Shown: in pieces, positions 8,676 through 17,753 of the stretch
How the letters are laid out: the number at the start of each line of letters is the position of its first letter
How positions within the stretch are numbered: position 1 is the stretch's first letter
Source: Promicromonospora sp049532985
GTDB taxonomy: Bacteria > Actinomycetota > Actinomycetes > Actinomycetales > Cellulomonadaceae
NCBI RefSeq assembly: GCF_049532985.1
Contig: NZ_CP186693.1
Span: 3,906,001-3,970,000 of the forward strand
DNA: 64,000 bases
Direction of reading: 5' to 3'
Notes under the pieces: model-generated
Databases searched by the model: none
The model's input: the letters and a program-made list of their open reading frames with translations, nothing else
Told to the model about the DNA's origin: nothing
Made by a program: the position numbers and the translations under genes

Positions 8676-11600
8676 TCGACCACGTTCCGTCCCTCGGGCT
8701 GCAGCGGGCAGGAGCGTCGCACCACGCACACCTCGCACAGGTCGTTGTTCCGTGCCGCGAACCGCGCGGCGGCCATGGTGTCGGCGGCGCCCTCGACGGT
8801 GTCCCGCGCCCAGCTGCCGCCGTCCTCGTCCGGCGCCAGGGCCGGCTGGTTCCGGACGCTCGCCGAGACCGTCTCGGTCCCCACGTAGACGAGGCTCGCG
8901 CCCTTGCTGACCGTGCCCTCCGGCAGGTCGAGCGCACCCTCCTCGACCGCGAGCTGGTACGCGCCGAGCTGCGGGTTCTCCGCTGCCTTGTCCTTGCTGG
9001 CCGCGGTCTTGCCGGTCTTCAGGTCGGCCACCGTGACGGCGCCGTCGCCCGCATCCTCGACGCGGTCCACCTGACCACGCAGGCGCGCGCGGCCCACCCG
9101 CAGGTCGAAGTCCGCCTCGACCAGGAGCGGCTCGCCGGCGTCGGCGAGGTAGTCCGCCAGGCGCTCCACCATGCGCTCGGCCCGCTTGCGGAGCTGGAGC
9201 GACGGCCAGCCGTCGGGCAGGGCGAGCTCCGGCCAGCGCCGGTCCAGCTCCTTGCGCAGATCCGTGAGCGACCCCTTCGGGTGGCTCTGGGCGATCGAGT
9301 GCAGCAGGGTGCCGAGGGTCTGGTGGGTGGCGTCCGGCCGGGTACCGCCCGCCGCCTCGAACGCCCAGCGCAGGGCGCACGTGGTCACCGTCTCGACCTT
9401 CGACGGCGACACCGTCACCGTGTCCCGCTCGCCCCACAACGGCACCTCGCTCGACACCCCGGCCACGCCGTACCAGGTGCTCGGGTCGGCCTCCGCGACG
9501 CCCGCCGCGGCGAGGTCCGCGAGGAGCGCCGCGGCAGGGTGCTCGACGGCGGTGCGCCCGACGCGTGCCTGCTCGGGCTCGACTGGCTCGGGTGCGGCTG
9601 GCTCGGGTGCGGCTGGCTCGGGTGCGGGCTCGGCAGGCGGCGTCGCCGCGACGGCAGGCGTGGCTCGTGCCACCTGTCCCCCGGCCGACCGCACCAGCTC
9701 CGAGCGAGCCGCGGCCACCACACCGCGCAGGTCCAGCGGCGGCCCGACCGGTACCCGGCGCGGGTCGGGACCGTCGCCGCCGTCGTTCCGCGGCGCGACG
9801 AGGTCGCAGAAGACGCTGGGTGCCTCCTCCGTGTCCTCCACGGCCGTGACCAGGAGCCGGCGCCGAGCCCGGGACACCGCCACCGCGAAGGCGCGCAGCT
9901 CGTCGGTCAGCACCTGCCGCCGGGCCTCCGACCCGACCACCCGGCCGTCCTGTGACCGGCCGGCGACGAGCTCGACCAGGGCCTGCGAGCCCAGGAGGGA
10001 GTCCCGCAGGCGCAGGTCCGGCCACACGCCGTCCTGCACACCGGCCACGACCACCACGTCCCACTCACGGCCGGCTGCGCCGGCGGGCGTGAGCGCCTCC
10101 ACGGCACCCGCTCCCTGGGCCGAGGCCGCCAGCGAGTCCGCCGGAAGGTCCTGGGACGCCAGGTAGTCGACGAACGCGGCGACCGGCGCGCCCGGCATAC
10201 GGTCCACGAACGTCTCGGCGGCGCGGAAGAGCGCGAGCACGGCGTCGAGGTCGCGGTCGGCCCGCAGTCCCGCCGGCCCGCCCGCGAGCGCCGCGGCGCT
10301 CCACCGCTCGGCCAGCCCGGACGCGGCCCAGACCGCCCACAGCACCGTCTGCGCGGTGGCGCCGGCCTCGGCGGCGGCCTCGCGGCCGGCCGCCAGCACG
10401 CGGGCGACGGCGAGCGGCCCGCGCCGAACCTGCGTGGGCAGCAGCGCGGCCCGGGCCGGGTCCGCGAGCACCTCGACGAGCAGCGCGTCCGACGTCCGCC
10501 CGCCGCCCGCCGACAGCTCCTCGGCCCGCAGCGCGCGGCGCAGCCGGCGCAGTGCCACCGCGTCCAGCCCGCCGAGCGGTGAGACCAGCAGCAGCGCGGC
10601 CGTCTCCGGGTCGAGCACCTCGTGGGCGGAGCCGTCGAGCTCTTCGGCGATCAGCGCCTCCAGGCTCCCCCGGGGTGCACCGGCGCAGGTCCGCACGGCC
10701 GCCAGGAGCGGTGCCACGGCGGGCTCGTCCCGCAGCGGGAGGTCCGACCCGAGCAGCGCGACCGGCACCGACGCCGACACGAGCTCCCGCCGGAGCGCCC
10801 CCAGTCGCGTGCCGCTGCGGGCGATCACCGCCATCCGGTCCCAGGGGGTGCCGCGCAGCAGGTGCTCGGCCCGCAGCTCGCGCGCGATCCAGGCGGCCTC
10901 CTGGGCCGCACTCGCGAGCACGGCCACCTGGACGGGATCGACGGCGCCGATTGCGTTCTCGTTCTCGGCCTTGGTCTCGCTCTCGGTCTCGGTGCGGCCG
11001 CCGGCCCGCCGGTGGAGCGCGCTCGCGGAGACGGGGATCCGGTCGGTCACGGCGCGGGTCACCGCGCGCAGTCCGGCGTCCTGCCGCCAGACCGTGCCGA
11101 GCACCGCCGTCTCGGCGTCGAACGCGCCGAAGGCCCGCCCGGGGCCGGCGGAGGCGGCTGCGCGGCCGGTGAGCCCGGGTGCGGCGCCACGGAAGGTCTG
11201 GACCGCCGCGTCAGGGTCGGACAGCAGCACGAGACGCGCGCCGTCGTCGCTCAGCACCCGCAGGAGCCGGACCGTCGCGGCCGTGGCCTCCTGGTAGTCG
11301 TCCACCACGACGAGGTCCCAGGCGGGGCGGGCCACCCCCGGCACGTCCTCCGCCCAGGAGCGCAGGGCCTGCGCGGCCTCGTCGATCACGACCGCCGGGT
11401 CGTAGCGCGGCCCCGCGTCGGGCGTCGCGAGCCGCAGCGCCATCGTGTCGAGGTACTCCTCGTAGAGCTGCGCGGCCATGACCCACTCGGGGCGTTCGTT
11501 CGCCCGGCCCATCTCGTCGAGCTCGACCGGGCCGAGACCGCGTTCGGCCGCGCGCATGAGCAGGTCGCGCAGCTCCTGGCGCAGGCCCCGCAGACCGAGC

Positions 11601-12115
11601 GACTCCTCCGGCAGGCCGGCCGGGAGCGAGAGCGGCCGGCCCTCGCCCGCCACGTGCCCCGCGAGCAGCTCGGCGAGCACCAGGTCCTGCTCCGGGCCCG
11701 ACACCAGTGTGGGGGCGGGCAGCTCCAGCGCCGCGGACCGCTTGTGGAGCACGGCGAACGCCGCCGACGACGCCGTGCGGACCATCGGCGCACCGACCGT
11801 GCGCCCGGCCCGTGCCGCCACCTCGTCCCGCAGCCGGGCAGCGGCGCGCCGCGACGCCGCGAGGACCAGCACCCGCTCCGGGCTCGTGCCACCGGCGAGG
11901 GCACGCACGGCGACCTCGCAGGCGATCGTGGTCTTGCCCGAGCCGGGCGCCCCCAGCACCAGCGTCGCGCGGTGGGCGAGCGCGGTCTCGACGGCGGCCG
12001 ACTGGCTCTCGTCGAGGCGCACGGGACCGGCGCCGCCGGGAACGGTCCCGGGCGGCGCCAGACGAGGTGCGAGGGTGGGGGTCGGTGTCACGCGGACGAT
12101 CGAACCACGACCCAC
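8672..12115 (-). CDS. adnA: AdnA subunit of AdnAB helicase-nuclease (Fe-S)
   Basis: A 1147-aa partner of AdnB. Walker A is GAPGSGKTT (~55-63). Walker B is VVVDDYQEA (~270-277), with DDYQ in place of the usual DE-x-Q. The C-terminal third has the nuclease core VADLKTGKTA...NPQLGAYQLAV and an iron-sulfur cluster built from TTCALRW and the terminal CEVCVVRRSC. A low-complexity PAEPAPEPAAPEPAAPEP linker precedes the nuclease. The GTG at 12115 has GGGGAG 5 nt upstream; GTG at 12121 is an alternative. In characterised AdnAB the AdnB motor drives translocation, and the altered Walker B here fits a lesser motor role (inference). Confidence 0.9.
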   Translation of the reverse strand: MGRGSIVRVTPTPTLAPRLAPPGTVPGGAGPVRLDESQSAAVETALAHRATLVLGAPGSGKTTIACEVAVRALAGGTSPERVLVLAASRRAAARLRDEVAARAGRTVGAPMVRTASSAAFAVLHKRSAALELPAPTLVSGPEQDLVLAELLAGHVAGEGRPLSLPAGLPEESLGLRGLRQELRDLLMRAAERGLGPVELDEMGRANERPEWVMAAQLYEEYLDTMALRLATPDAGPRYDPAVVIDEAAQALRSWAEDVPGVARPAWDLVVVDDYQEATAATVRLLRVLSDDGARLVLLSDPDAAVQTFRGAAPGLTGRAAASAGPGRAFGAFDAETAVLGTVWRQDAGLRAVTRAVTDRIPVSASALHRRAGGRTETESETKAENENAIGAVDPVQVAVLASAAQEAAWIARELRAEHLLRGTPWDRMAVIARSGTRLGALRRELVSASVPVALLGSDLPLRDEPAVAPLLAAVRTCAGAPRGSLEALIAEELDGSAHEVLDPETAALLLVSPLGGLDAVALRRLRRALRAEELSAGGGRTSDALLVEVLADPARAALLPTQVRRGPLAVARVLAAGREAAAEAGATAQTVLWAVWAASGLAERWSAAALAGGPAGLRADRDLDAVLALFRAAETFVDRMPGAPVAAFVDYLASQDLPADSLAASAQGAGAVEALTPAGAAGREWDVVVVAGVQDGVWPDLRLRDSLLGSQALVELVAGRSQDGRVVGSEARRQVLTDELRAFAVAVSRARRRLLVTAVEDTEEAPSVFCDLVAPRNDGGDGPDPRRVPVGPPLDLRGVVAAARSELVRSAGGQVARATPAVAATPPAEPAPEPAAPEPAAPEPVEPEQARVGRTAVEHPAAALLADLAAAGVAEADPSTWYGVAGVSSEVPLWGERDTVTVSPSKVETVTTCALRWAFEAAGGTRPDATHQTLGTLLHSIAQSHPKGSLTDLRKELDRRWPELALPDGWPSLQLRKRAERMVERLADYLADAGEPLLVEADFDLRVGRARLRGQVDRVEDAGDGAVTVADLKTGKTAASKDKAAENPQLGAYQLAVEEGALDLPEGTVSKGASLVYVGTETVSASVRNQPALAPDEDGGSWARDTVEGAADTMAAARFAARNNDLCEVCVVRRSCPLQPEGRNVVE

Positions 12116-12191
12116 TGACACTCCCCGCGCCCCCGCGCGGACACGTCAGGAATGCCCGATTCGTTCCGCACGTGGGCTCGTGCCCGACGGC

Positions 12192-13187
12192 TCAGCGGGC
12201 GTCCGGGGCGGGCCACGGCTCCGGGAGGCAGCCGCTCGTCGTGGTGGTCTGCTGCACCATCACGGTCGCGTGCTCCCCCTCGCCCGCGCACAGGTCGTGG
12301 TGGTAGCCGATCACGTGCCCGACCTCGTGGTTCACGAGGTACTGCCGGTAGCGGACGATGCTCCCCCAGGCCTTCGACCCCGTGGCCCAGCGCTTGAAGT
12401 TGAGCACGGCCGTCTCCTCGATGCCGCAGGAGAGCTCGCCGATCGTGTCCAGCGGGAGGCACAGCTCGTCGGTGGTGCCCGGGCTCGCGAGCACCACGCG
12501 CACGTCGTACCGGTCGGAGTCGGTCCGGGCGAAGGTCGAGCCGTCCGCGCCGTTCCAGCCGCGCGGGTCGTTCAGGGTGGCCAGCACCGCCTCGGCGAAG
12601 ACCTCACGGTCCACCGGCAGGCCCCGCTCCACGGCGACCTGGACGCGCCAGACCTTGCCCTTGCTCCTGCCCTCGGCGGGCGCGGGGCGGGACCCGCGCG
12701 CCACGACCAGCCGGCCCGAGAGCTTCTCCTCGACGACGGTCCGCGTACCGACCAGCCCGGAGCCGGGGTCCGGCGCCGGGGACCGGTCGGCGGTCGGGCT
12801 CGGGACGGGACCGGGCGACGGCGGCGCCTGCTTGCCCGGCCCCGGACCGGACGTCGCGGCCCGTGGCGACGCGTCGGTGCCGGAGGGCCCGGGTGAGCTC
12901 GCCACCTCGACGGGGTCCGGGGTCGGGAGCCGCGCCGGTGCGGCCTCCGCCGCCGGCGCAGGGGGCGAGACGCGGTCGCCCGACCGGGCCGCCTCGTAGG
13001 CGTCCCGGACCACGTCGGCCGCACCGTCACCGAGGCTGTCCTCGACCGCACCGGCGACGGCGGCGGCGGAGGCGTCCGGCTCCGTGGACATCGTGACCAC
13101 CACGCCCGCGCCGAGCCCGAGCGCGAGGCACAGGCCGAGCGTCACCGTCGCGCGGCGGGGGGAGGTCGGACCGCTCACGCCGACCAT
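12192..13187 (-). CDS. DUF3152 metalloprotease-like exported protein
   Basis: A 331-aa protein with an N-terminal hydrophobic segment (ATVTLGLCLALGLGAGVVVTM), a ~110-residue Pro/Ala/Ser-rich linker, and a C-terminal DUF3152 domain. The domain has the zincin-like motif NHEVGHVIGYHH near residue 285, with conserved cysteines in ELCLPL, ELSCGIE, HDLCAGEGE and SGCLPEPW. It is probably anchored to or released outside the membrane. Protease activity is suggested only by the HExxH-like helix, in which V-G replaces the middle residues (HEVGH). The gene lies upstream of adnA in the same direction, as its homologue does in Mycobacterium. Confidence 0.85.
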   Translation of the reverse strand: MVGVSGPTSPRRATVTLGLCLALGLGAGVVVTMSTEPDASAAAVAGAVEDSLGDGAADVVRDAYEAARSGDRVSPPAPAAEAAPARLPTPDPVEVASSPGPSGTDASPRAATSGPGPGKQAPPSPGPVPSPTADRSPAPDPGSGLVGTRTVVEEKLSGRLVVARGSRPAPAEGRSKGKVWRVQVAVERGLPVDREVFAEAVLATLNDPRGWNGADGSTFARTDSDRYDVRVVLASPGTTDELCLPLDTIGELSCGIEETAVLNFKRWATGSKAWGSIVRYRQYLVNHEVGHVIGYHHDLCAGEGEHATVMVQQTTTTSGCLPEPWPAPDAR

Positions 13188-13324
13188 GGTGCCACGCACC
13201 GGGCCGTCCGCCCATGGCTTCGTCCACAGGTCTCGCCCGTGAGGTCTCGCCCGTGAGGTCTCCCGCGCGCACAGGGCCGATCGGCTCACGGCGAAACCGC
13301 GGGCCGACGGCCGCCCGCCGTGAC

Positions 13325-13330
13325 TAGGAT
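13325..13330 (+). promoter_or_regulatory. -10 hexamer TAGGAT upstream of the DUF3107 gene
   Basis: TAGGAT lies 63 nt before the DUF3107 start, within the divergent gap with the DUF3152 gene. No convincing -35 hexamer is visible. Confidence 0.35.
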
Positions 13331-13393
13331 CGTGTGGCCGGGTCCCCGGACCCCCGGGCACACGGCGCAATCCCCGACCGAACTGGAGTAAAC

Positions 13394-13615
13394 GTGGACG
13401 TCACCATCGGTGTGCAGAACCTCCCGCGCGAGGTCACGGTCGAGACGGAGGAGACCGCCGACGCCGTCGCGACCGCGGTCAAGAAGGCCCTGTCCGGTGG
13501 CCCGCTCGAGCTCACCGACTCCCGCGGCCGCCGCGTGATCATCCCCGGCAGCGCCATCGGCTACGTCGAGATCGGCTCCGAGGAGCAGCGCAAGGTCGGC
13601 TTCGGCGCGGTCTGA
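13394..13615 (+). CDS. DUF3107 family protein (TB9.4-like)
   Basis: A 73-aa acidic protein covering the whole DUF3107 family (MDVTIGVQNLPREVTVETEETADAV... ending IGYVEIGSEEQRKVGFG). The GTG at 13394 follows CTGGAG at about 6 nt, which decides the start. Homologues in mycobacteria (TB9.4) are short ATP-binding-annotated or immunogenic proteins of unknown role. The family stands next to the DEAD-box helicase and near adnAB across actinobacteria. Function unknown. Confidence 0.88.
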   Translation: MDVTIGVQNLPREVTVETEETADAVATAVKKALSGGPLELTDSRGRRVIIPGSAIGYVEIGSEEQRKVGFGAV

Positions 13616-13623
13616 CCCGTCGG

Positions 13624-13663
13624 CACGTGGCGGATTGCGCCCGAATGCGCCGTCCGCCACGTG
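13624..13663 (+). terminator. 11-bp perfect stem-loop after the DUF3107 gene
   Basis: CACGTGGCGGA pairs with TCCGCCACGTG around an 18-nt loop, starting 9 nt after the DUF3107 stop codon. No U-tract. Confidence 0.6.
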
Positions 13664-13930
13664 GCGTTCGTTACTAACCGGGTCCCTGGACGCGTTTCGC
13701 TAACCACGCGGAAACATGGTGCGCGTACCATGACTGGCGTACATCGGTTGCCCGGTCGTCACGTTCCGACCCCCGAGCCTGTGCTCCGGCCTCACCCGAG
13801 GCCGCCCCGACAGGACGCGCAGCCGGGGCCCTGGGCCCTGGCGCGCGATGATTTCCACGATCGGCTGCCGCACGAAGGCGCGATCGCCGGGCCATGAGGG
13901 CCCACCGCGCCGCGAGAGATGAAGGCGCCA
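13664..13930. other. Gene-free leader upstream of the DEAD-box helicase
   Basis: About 270 nt without a supportable gene. It contains an 18-bp near-palindrome CATGGTGCGCGTACCATG at 13715-13732. A long 5' untranslated leader would suit a DEAD-box helicase with cold- or structure-dependent control, but I see no known RNA element. Confidence 0.4.
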
Positions 13931-15598
13931 GTGACTACCACAGACACCCCGGCCGCGAACGCGGCCACCGTGACCCCCGAGCCGACCATCGGCTCGGGTC
14001 CCGACTACTCCAGCCCGTCCGCCATCCAGGCGCAGAACGTGACGTTCGCGGACTTCGGCGTCCGCCCCGAGATCGTCGAGGCGCTCAAGGACTCGGGCAT
14101 CACCCACCCCTTCCCCATCCAGGCCATGACGCTGCCCGTCGCCATGAGCGGGCACGACATCATCGGCCAGGCCAAGACCGGAACCGGCAAGACGCTCGGC
14201 TTCGGCGTACCGCTGCTGCACCGCGTCGTCGCCCCCGGCGAGGAGGGCTACGACCAGCTCGTGGCCCCCGGCAAGCCGCAGGCCGTCGTCGTGGTTCCCA
14301 CCCGTGAGCTCGCCGTGCAGGTCGCGAACGACCTGGGCACGGCGTCCGCCCGGCGCAACGTGCGCATCGTGCAGGTCTACGGCGGCCGCGCCTACGAGCC
14401 GCAGATCGAGGCGCTGAAGTCCGGCGTCGACGTCGTGGTGGGCACCCCGGGCCGCATGATCGACCTGCTCAACCAGGGCCACCTCACGCTGCTGCGGGCC
14501 GCGACCGTCGTGCTCGACGAGGCCGACGAGATGCTCGACCTGGGCTTCCTGCCCGACGTCGAGAAGATCCTCGCCCGCACCCCCGCGCAGCGGCACACCA
14601 TGCTGTTCAGCGCCACCATGCCGGGCGCCGTCGTCTCGATGGCCCGCCGGTACATGAAGCAGCCCACGCACATCCGCGCCGCCGAGCCGGACGACGAGGG
14701 TGCGACCGTCAAGAACATCAAGCAGGTCGTGTACCGGGCGCACGCCCTGGACAAGGTCGAGGTGCTGGCCCGCCTGCTGCAGGCCGAGGGCCGCGGCCGC
14801 ACCATCGTGTTCGCGCGCACCAAGCGCACCGCCGCGAAGGTCGCGGAGGAGCTGCAGAGCCGTGGGTTCGCGGCCGGCGCCATCCACGGCGACCTCGGCC
14901 AGGGCGCCCGCGAGCAGGCCCTGCGCGCCTTCCGCAACAGCAAGATCGACGTGCTCGTCGCCACCGACGTCGCCGCCCGCGGCATCGACGTCGAGGACGT
15001 CACGCACGTGGTCAACTACCAGTGCCCCGAGGACGAGCGCACCTACCTGCACCGCGTGGGCCGCACTGGCCGCGCAGGCAACACCGGCACCGCGGTCACC
15101 TTCGTGGACTGGGACGACGTGCCGCGCTGGTCGCTCATCGACAAGGCGCTCGAGGTCGGCTTCCCGGAGCCGGTCGAGACCTACTCCACGTCGCCGCACC
15201 TGTACTCCGACCTCAGCATCCCCGAGGGCACCAAGGGCCGGCTGCCGCGTTCCGCGCAGCACCTGGCCGGGCTCGACGCCGAGGAGCTGGAGGATCTCGG
15301 CGAGACCGGGAAGCGCAACGGCGGGTCCCGCTCCGGCGGGCGTTCCGGTGGCGGACGCTCCGGAGGGCACCGTTCCGGCGGCCGGCAGGGCGGCGCGTCG
15401 CGCTCGTCCTCCCGGTCCGACGGCGGCGCCGCGTCGGACGGCGGAGCCCAGCCCGGCGGTGCTCCCGCCGGACACGGCGGCGAGCACGCGGGTGACGGCG
15501 GGGGCGACGGCGGCCAGCGTCGGCGTCGGACCCGGACGCGCCGCCGCACCCGCGGTGGCCGGCCGGCCACCGACGGCGGCCAGGCGACCACCGACTGA
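13931..15598 (+). CDS. rhlE: DEAD-box ATP-dependent RNA helicase, RhlE-like
   Basis: A 555-aa RNA helicase that unwinds structured RNA in ribosome assembly or turnover. The motifs are all present: Q-motif FADFGVRPEIVEAL..PFPIQ, AKTGTGKT, PTRELA, TPGR, DEAD, SAT, ATDVAARGID and HRVGRTGR. After the two RecA domains (to about residue 440) comes a Gly/Ser/Arg-rich tail (GGRSGGGRSGGHRSGG) ending in RRRRTRTRRRTRGGR, a basic RNA-binding tail. I favour the GTG at 13931, because GAAGG lies 5 nt upstream; the ATG at 13919 has GAGAG touching it. Confidence 0.93.
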   Translation: MTTTDTPAANAATVTPEPTIGSGPDYSSPSAIQAQNVTFADFGVRPEIVEALKDSGITHPFPIQAMTLPVAMSGHDIIGQAKTGTGKTLGFGVPLLHRVVAPGEEGYDQLVAPGKPQAVVVVPTRELAVQVANDLGTASARRNVRIVQVYGGRAYEPQIEALKSGVDVVVGTPGRMIDLLNQGHLTLLRAATVVLDEADEMLDLGFLPDVEKILARTPAQRHTMLFSATMPGAVVSMARRYMKQPTHIRAAEPDDEGATVKNIKQVVYRAHALDKVEVLARLLQAEGRGRTIVFARTKRTAAKVAEELQSRGFAAGAIHGDLGQGAREQALRAFRNSKIDVLVATDVAARGIDVEDVTHVVNYQCPEDERTYLHRVGRTGRAGNTGTAVTFVDWDDVPRWSLIDKALEVGFPEPVETYSTSPHLYSDLSIPEGTKGRLPRSAQHLAGLDAEELEDLGETGKRNGGSRSGGRSGGGRSGGHRSGGRQGGASRSSSRSDGGAASDGGAQPGGAPAGHGGEHAGDGGGDGGQRRRRTRTRRRTRGGRPATDGGQATTD

Positions 15599-15652
15599 GC
15601 CACCGGCCGGCTGAGGCCGGTCACCTGAGACCGGCCGGCCGAGCCCAGCGCG

Positions 15653-15701
15653 CACGAGAGCCGGGTGCCCACGTCGCCGACGTGGGGACCCGGCTCTCGT
15701 G
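15653..15701. terminator. Extended stem-loop after the helicase
   Basis: A perfect 14-bp stem (CACGAGAGCCGGGT with its complement) continues inside as a second perfect 9-bp stem (CCCACGTCG with its complement), giving about 23 bp with one unpaired base on each side. It separates the helicase from the DUF1905 gene. Confidence 0.7.
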
Positions 15702-15729
15702 CTCCCCGCTCGTCTGCCACACTCGGGAC

Positions 15730-16026
15730 GTGCAGATCGAGTTCACCGCACCCCTGTGGCAGTGGCAGGCCAGGACCGACGCCTGGTGGTTCGTGACCGT
15801 GCCGCCCGAGCAGTCCGACGAGCTGGCCGACCTGCCCCTGCCGCCGCGCGGGTTCGGCTCCATCCGGGTGCGCGTCACCGTCGGGAGCACCACGTGGACC
15901 ACGTCGGTCTTCCCCAGCGACCGCGACGGCGGCTACGTGCTGCCGATGAAGAAGAAGGTGCGGCAGGCCGAGAGCCTCACGCCCTCCGAGCCGGTCCCGG
16001 TCTTCCTGGAGACCCTGGACGTCTGA
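15730..16026 (+). CDS. DUF1905 domain protein
   Basis: A 98-aa protein that is a single DUF1905 domain: FTAPLWQWQ..AWWFVTVPPE, then GFGSIRVRVTVGSTTWTTSVFP and GGYVLPMKKKVRQAE. These are small beta-barrel proteins of unknown function. The GTG at 15730 lies 6 nt after CACACT, a weak -10, suggesting a leaderless message. It is convergent with the marC-like gene. Confidence 0.85.
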   Translation: MQIEFTAPLWQWQARTDAWWFVTVPPEQSDELADLPLPPRGFGSIRVRVTVGSTTWTTSVFPSDRDGGYVLPMKKKVRQAESLTPSEPVPVFLETLDV

Positions 16027-16097
16027 CCCGGACCGGGCGCGCGGTCAGCCCCGTGCCGTCCGACGGCGCCGTCAGACGGTGCCGTCGGACCGTGCCG

Positions 16098-16733
16098 TCA
16101 GACCGTGCGGACGAACTCGATGACGCCGTTGGCGATCATCTGCGTGGCGATCGCGGCGAGCAGCACGCCCGCGATGCGGGTCACCAGCGTGACGCCGGAG
16201 TCCTTGAGCACCCGGTGCACCACGCCCGCGAACCGCATCGCCGCCCACGTGCAGATGCACACCGCGACGATGCCGATACCGATCGACGCGTAGTGCCCGA
16301 TCCGCGACTCGCCCGCGTGCACACCCTGCTGCACGAAGACCATGGTGGCCACGATCGTGCCCGGCCCGGCCAGCAGCGGCGTGGCGAGCGGCACGAGGGC
16401 CACGTTCCGGGCGGGACCGCCCGGCTCGGACTCGCCGGCGTCCATCTTGCCCATCAGCAGCTCCAGGGCGACCAGGAGCAGGAGCAGGCCGCCCGATGCC
16501 TGGAGCGCCGCCAGCGAGATCCCCATGTGCTCCAGGAGAAGCTGCCCGAACAGCGCGAACACCACGATCACGCCGAACGCGACGAGGATCGCGGTACGCG
16601 CCGCGCGGCGCCGGTCGTGCGCCGTCATCCGCGACGTCAGCGCCAGGAACACGGGCACCGTGCCCGGCGGGTCCATGATGACGAACAGCGTCACGAACAC
16701 CTCGGTGAACAGCGCGACGTCGAACCAGCTCAC
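16098..16733 (-). CDS. MarC family integral membrane protein
   Basis: A 211-aa protein with six hydrophobic helices and the MarC signature VIMDPPGTVPVFLALT near residue 20. A second conserved segment is PLATPLLAGPGTI near residue 120. Despite the name, MarC proteins are not proven antibiotic pumps and their substrate is unknown. The GTG at 16733 overlaps the stop of the PHP gene as GTGA, so the pair forms an operon. Confidence 0.9.
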   Translation of the reverse strand: MSWFDVALFTEVFVTLFVIMDPPGTVPVFLALTSRMTAHDRRRAARTAILVAFGVIVVFALFGQLLLEHMGISLAALQASGGLLLLLVALELLMGKMDAGESEPGGPARNVALVPLATPLLAGPGTIVATMVFVQQGVHAGESRIGHYASIGIGIVAVCICTWAAMRFAGVVHRVLKDSGVTLVTRIAGVLLAAIATQMIANGVIEFVRTV

Positions 16734-17578
16734 CGCAGCACCTCGAGTGCTCCCTGCTCGACGATCGCGTCGAGCACGTCGGGCGCCGTCGTGTTCTCCC
16801 CGATGCGGTTCTGCTTGCCCGCGCCGTGGAAGTCGCTCGACCCCGTGACCAGCAGCCCCAGGGACTCGGCGACGTCACGCAGGCGCCGCCGCGTGTCCGG
16901 GGTGTGGTCGCGGTGGTCCACCTCCAGCCCCGCGAGACCCGCCGCGGCCAGCTCCTCGATCGTGGAGTCGGGCACGACGCGGCCCCGGGCGTCGGCCCCC
17001 GGGTGGGCGAAGACCGGCACGCCGCCGGCGGCCCGGACCGCGCGGACGGCGGCCACGGCGTCGGGCGCGTAGTGGCCCACGTAGTACCGGGTGCCGGGCC
17101 GCAGGATGGTCGCGAACGCCTCGTCGCGGTCGCGGACCGCACCGGCCGCCACCAGGGCGTCCGCGATGTGCGGGCGGCCGAGCGTGGTGCCGGGCTGCGT
17201 CTGGGCCAGCAGGTCCTCCCAGGTGATCGGGTAGTCCTCGCCGAGCAGGTCCACCATGCGGCGGGCACGCGACTCGCGGTCGTCCCGGGTGCGCTCGGTC
17301 TCGGCCAGCAGGTCGGGGTGCGTGGGGTCGTGCAGGTAGGCCAGCAGGTGCACGCCCGTGCCCCAGCCCCGGGTGGCGGCGATCGCGGAGATCTCGGCGC
17401 CCCGGACCAGCCCGACGCCGACGCGGCCCGCCGCCTCGGCGGCCTCCGCCCAGCCGGCCGTGGTGTCGTGGTCCGTGATGGCGAGCGTCGTGATGCCGGC
17501 CTGCGCGGCGACCTCGACCAGGCGCGCTGGCGAGTCGGTGCCGTCGGACGCCGTGGAGTGCGTGTGGAGGTCGATCAC
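16730..17578 (-). CDS. PHP-domain phosphoesterase (TrpH/YciV/RNase AM-like)
   Basis: A 282-aa metal-dependent phosphoesterase. It begins VIDLHTHSTASDGTDSP with the first metal-binding H-x-H at residues 5-7, followed by AITDHDTT, RGAEIS, FAHPGA, DHRDHTP and SSDFHG, all PHP metal ligands. Family members act on 3',5'-bisphosphonucleotides and the 5' ends of short RNAs. The GTG at 17578 lies 6 nt after TACCCT (17585-17590), a leaderless layout that also removes 26 less plausible upstream residues. It is the first gene of an operon with the marC-like gene. Confidence 0.88.
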   Translation of the reverse strand: MIDLHTHSTASDGTDSPARLVEVAAQAGITTLAITDHDTTAGWAEAAEAAGRVGVGLVRGAEISAIAATRGWGTGVHLLAYLHDPTHPDLLAETERTRDDRESRARRMVDLLGEDYPITWEDLLAQTQPGTTLGRPHIADALVAAGAVRDRDEAFATILRPGTRYYVGHYAPDAVAAVRAVRAAGGVPVFAHPGADARGRVVPDSTIEELAAAGLAGLEVDHRDHTPDTRRRLRDVAESLGLLVTGSSDFHGAGKQNRIGENTTAPDVLDAIVEQGALEVLR

Positions 17579-17610
17579 TCCACCAGGGTAGAGATGCCCC
17601 GGCCTCCTGA

Positions 17611-17670
17611 GCGCCCCGAGCGGCGTGAGGTGCGGCACCCCCGGGCCGTACCGCACGCCGCTCGGGGCGC
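17611..17670. promoter_or_regulatory. 15-bp perfect inverted repeat between divergent genes
   Basis: GCGCCCCGAGCGGCG and its exact complement are separated by 30 nt, in which GTGCGGCAC...GCCGTACCGCA partly pairs again. Unlike the other long hairpins here, it lies between divergent starts (PHP gene and alpha/beta hydrolase), so it is not a simple terminator. It could be a regulatory or cruciform site. Confidence 0.4.
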
Positions 17671-17753
17671 GCCGTCAAGCCCACACAGCACGTTCACGGG
17701 CTGTTCCGCCGTCGTACGCCGGGCGCCCGCGAGCGCCGGTCATCATCGAAGGG

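Noticed and set aside
5688..8888. A 1066-codon plus-strand open frame over adnB
   Set aside because: Antisense shadow; the minus-strand protein has all helicase and nuclease motifs.
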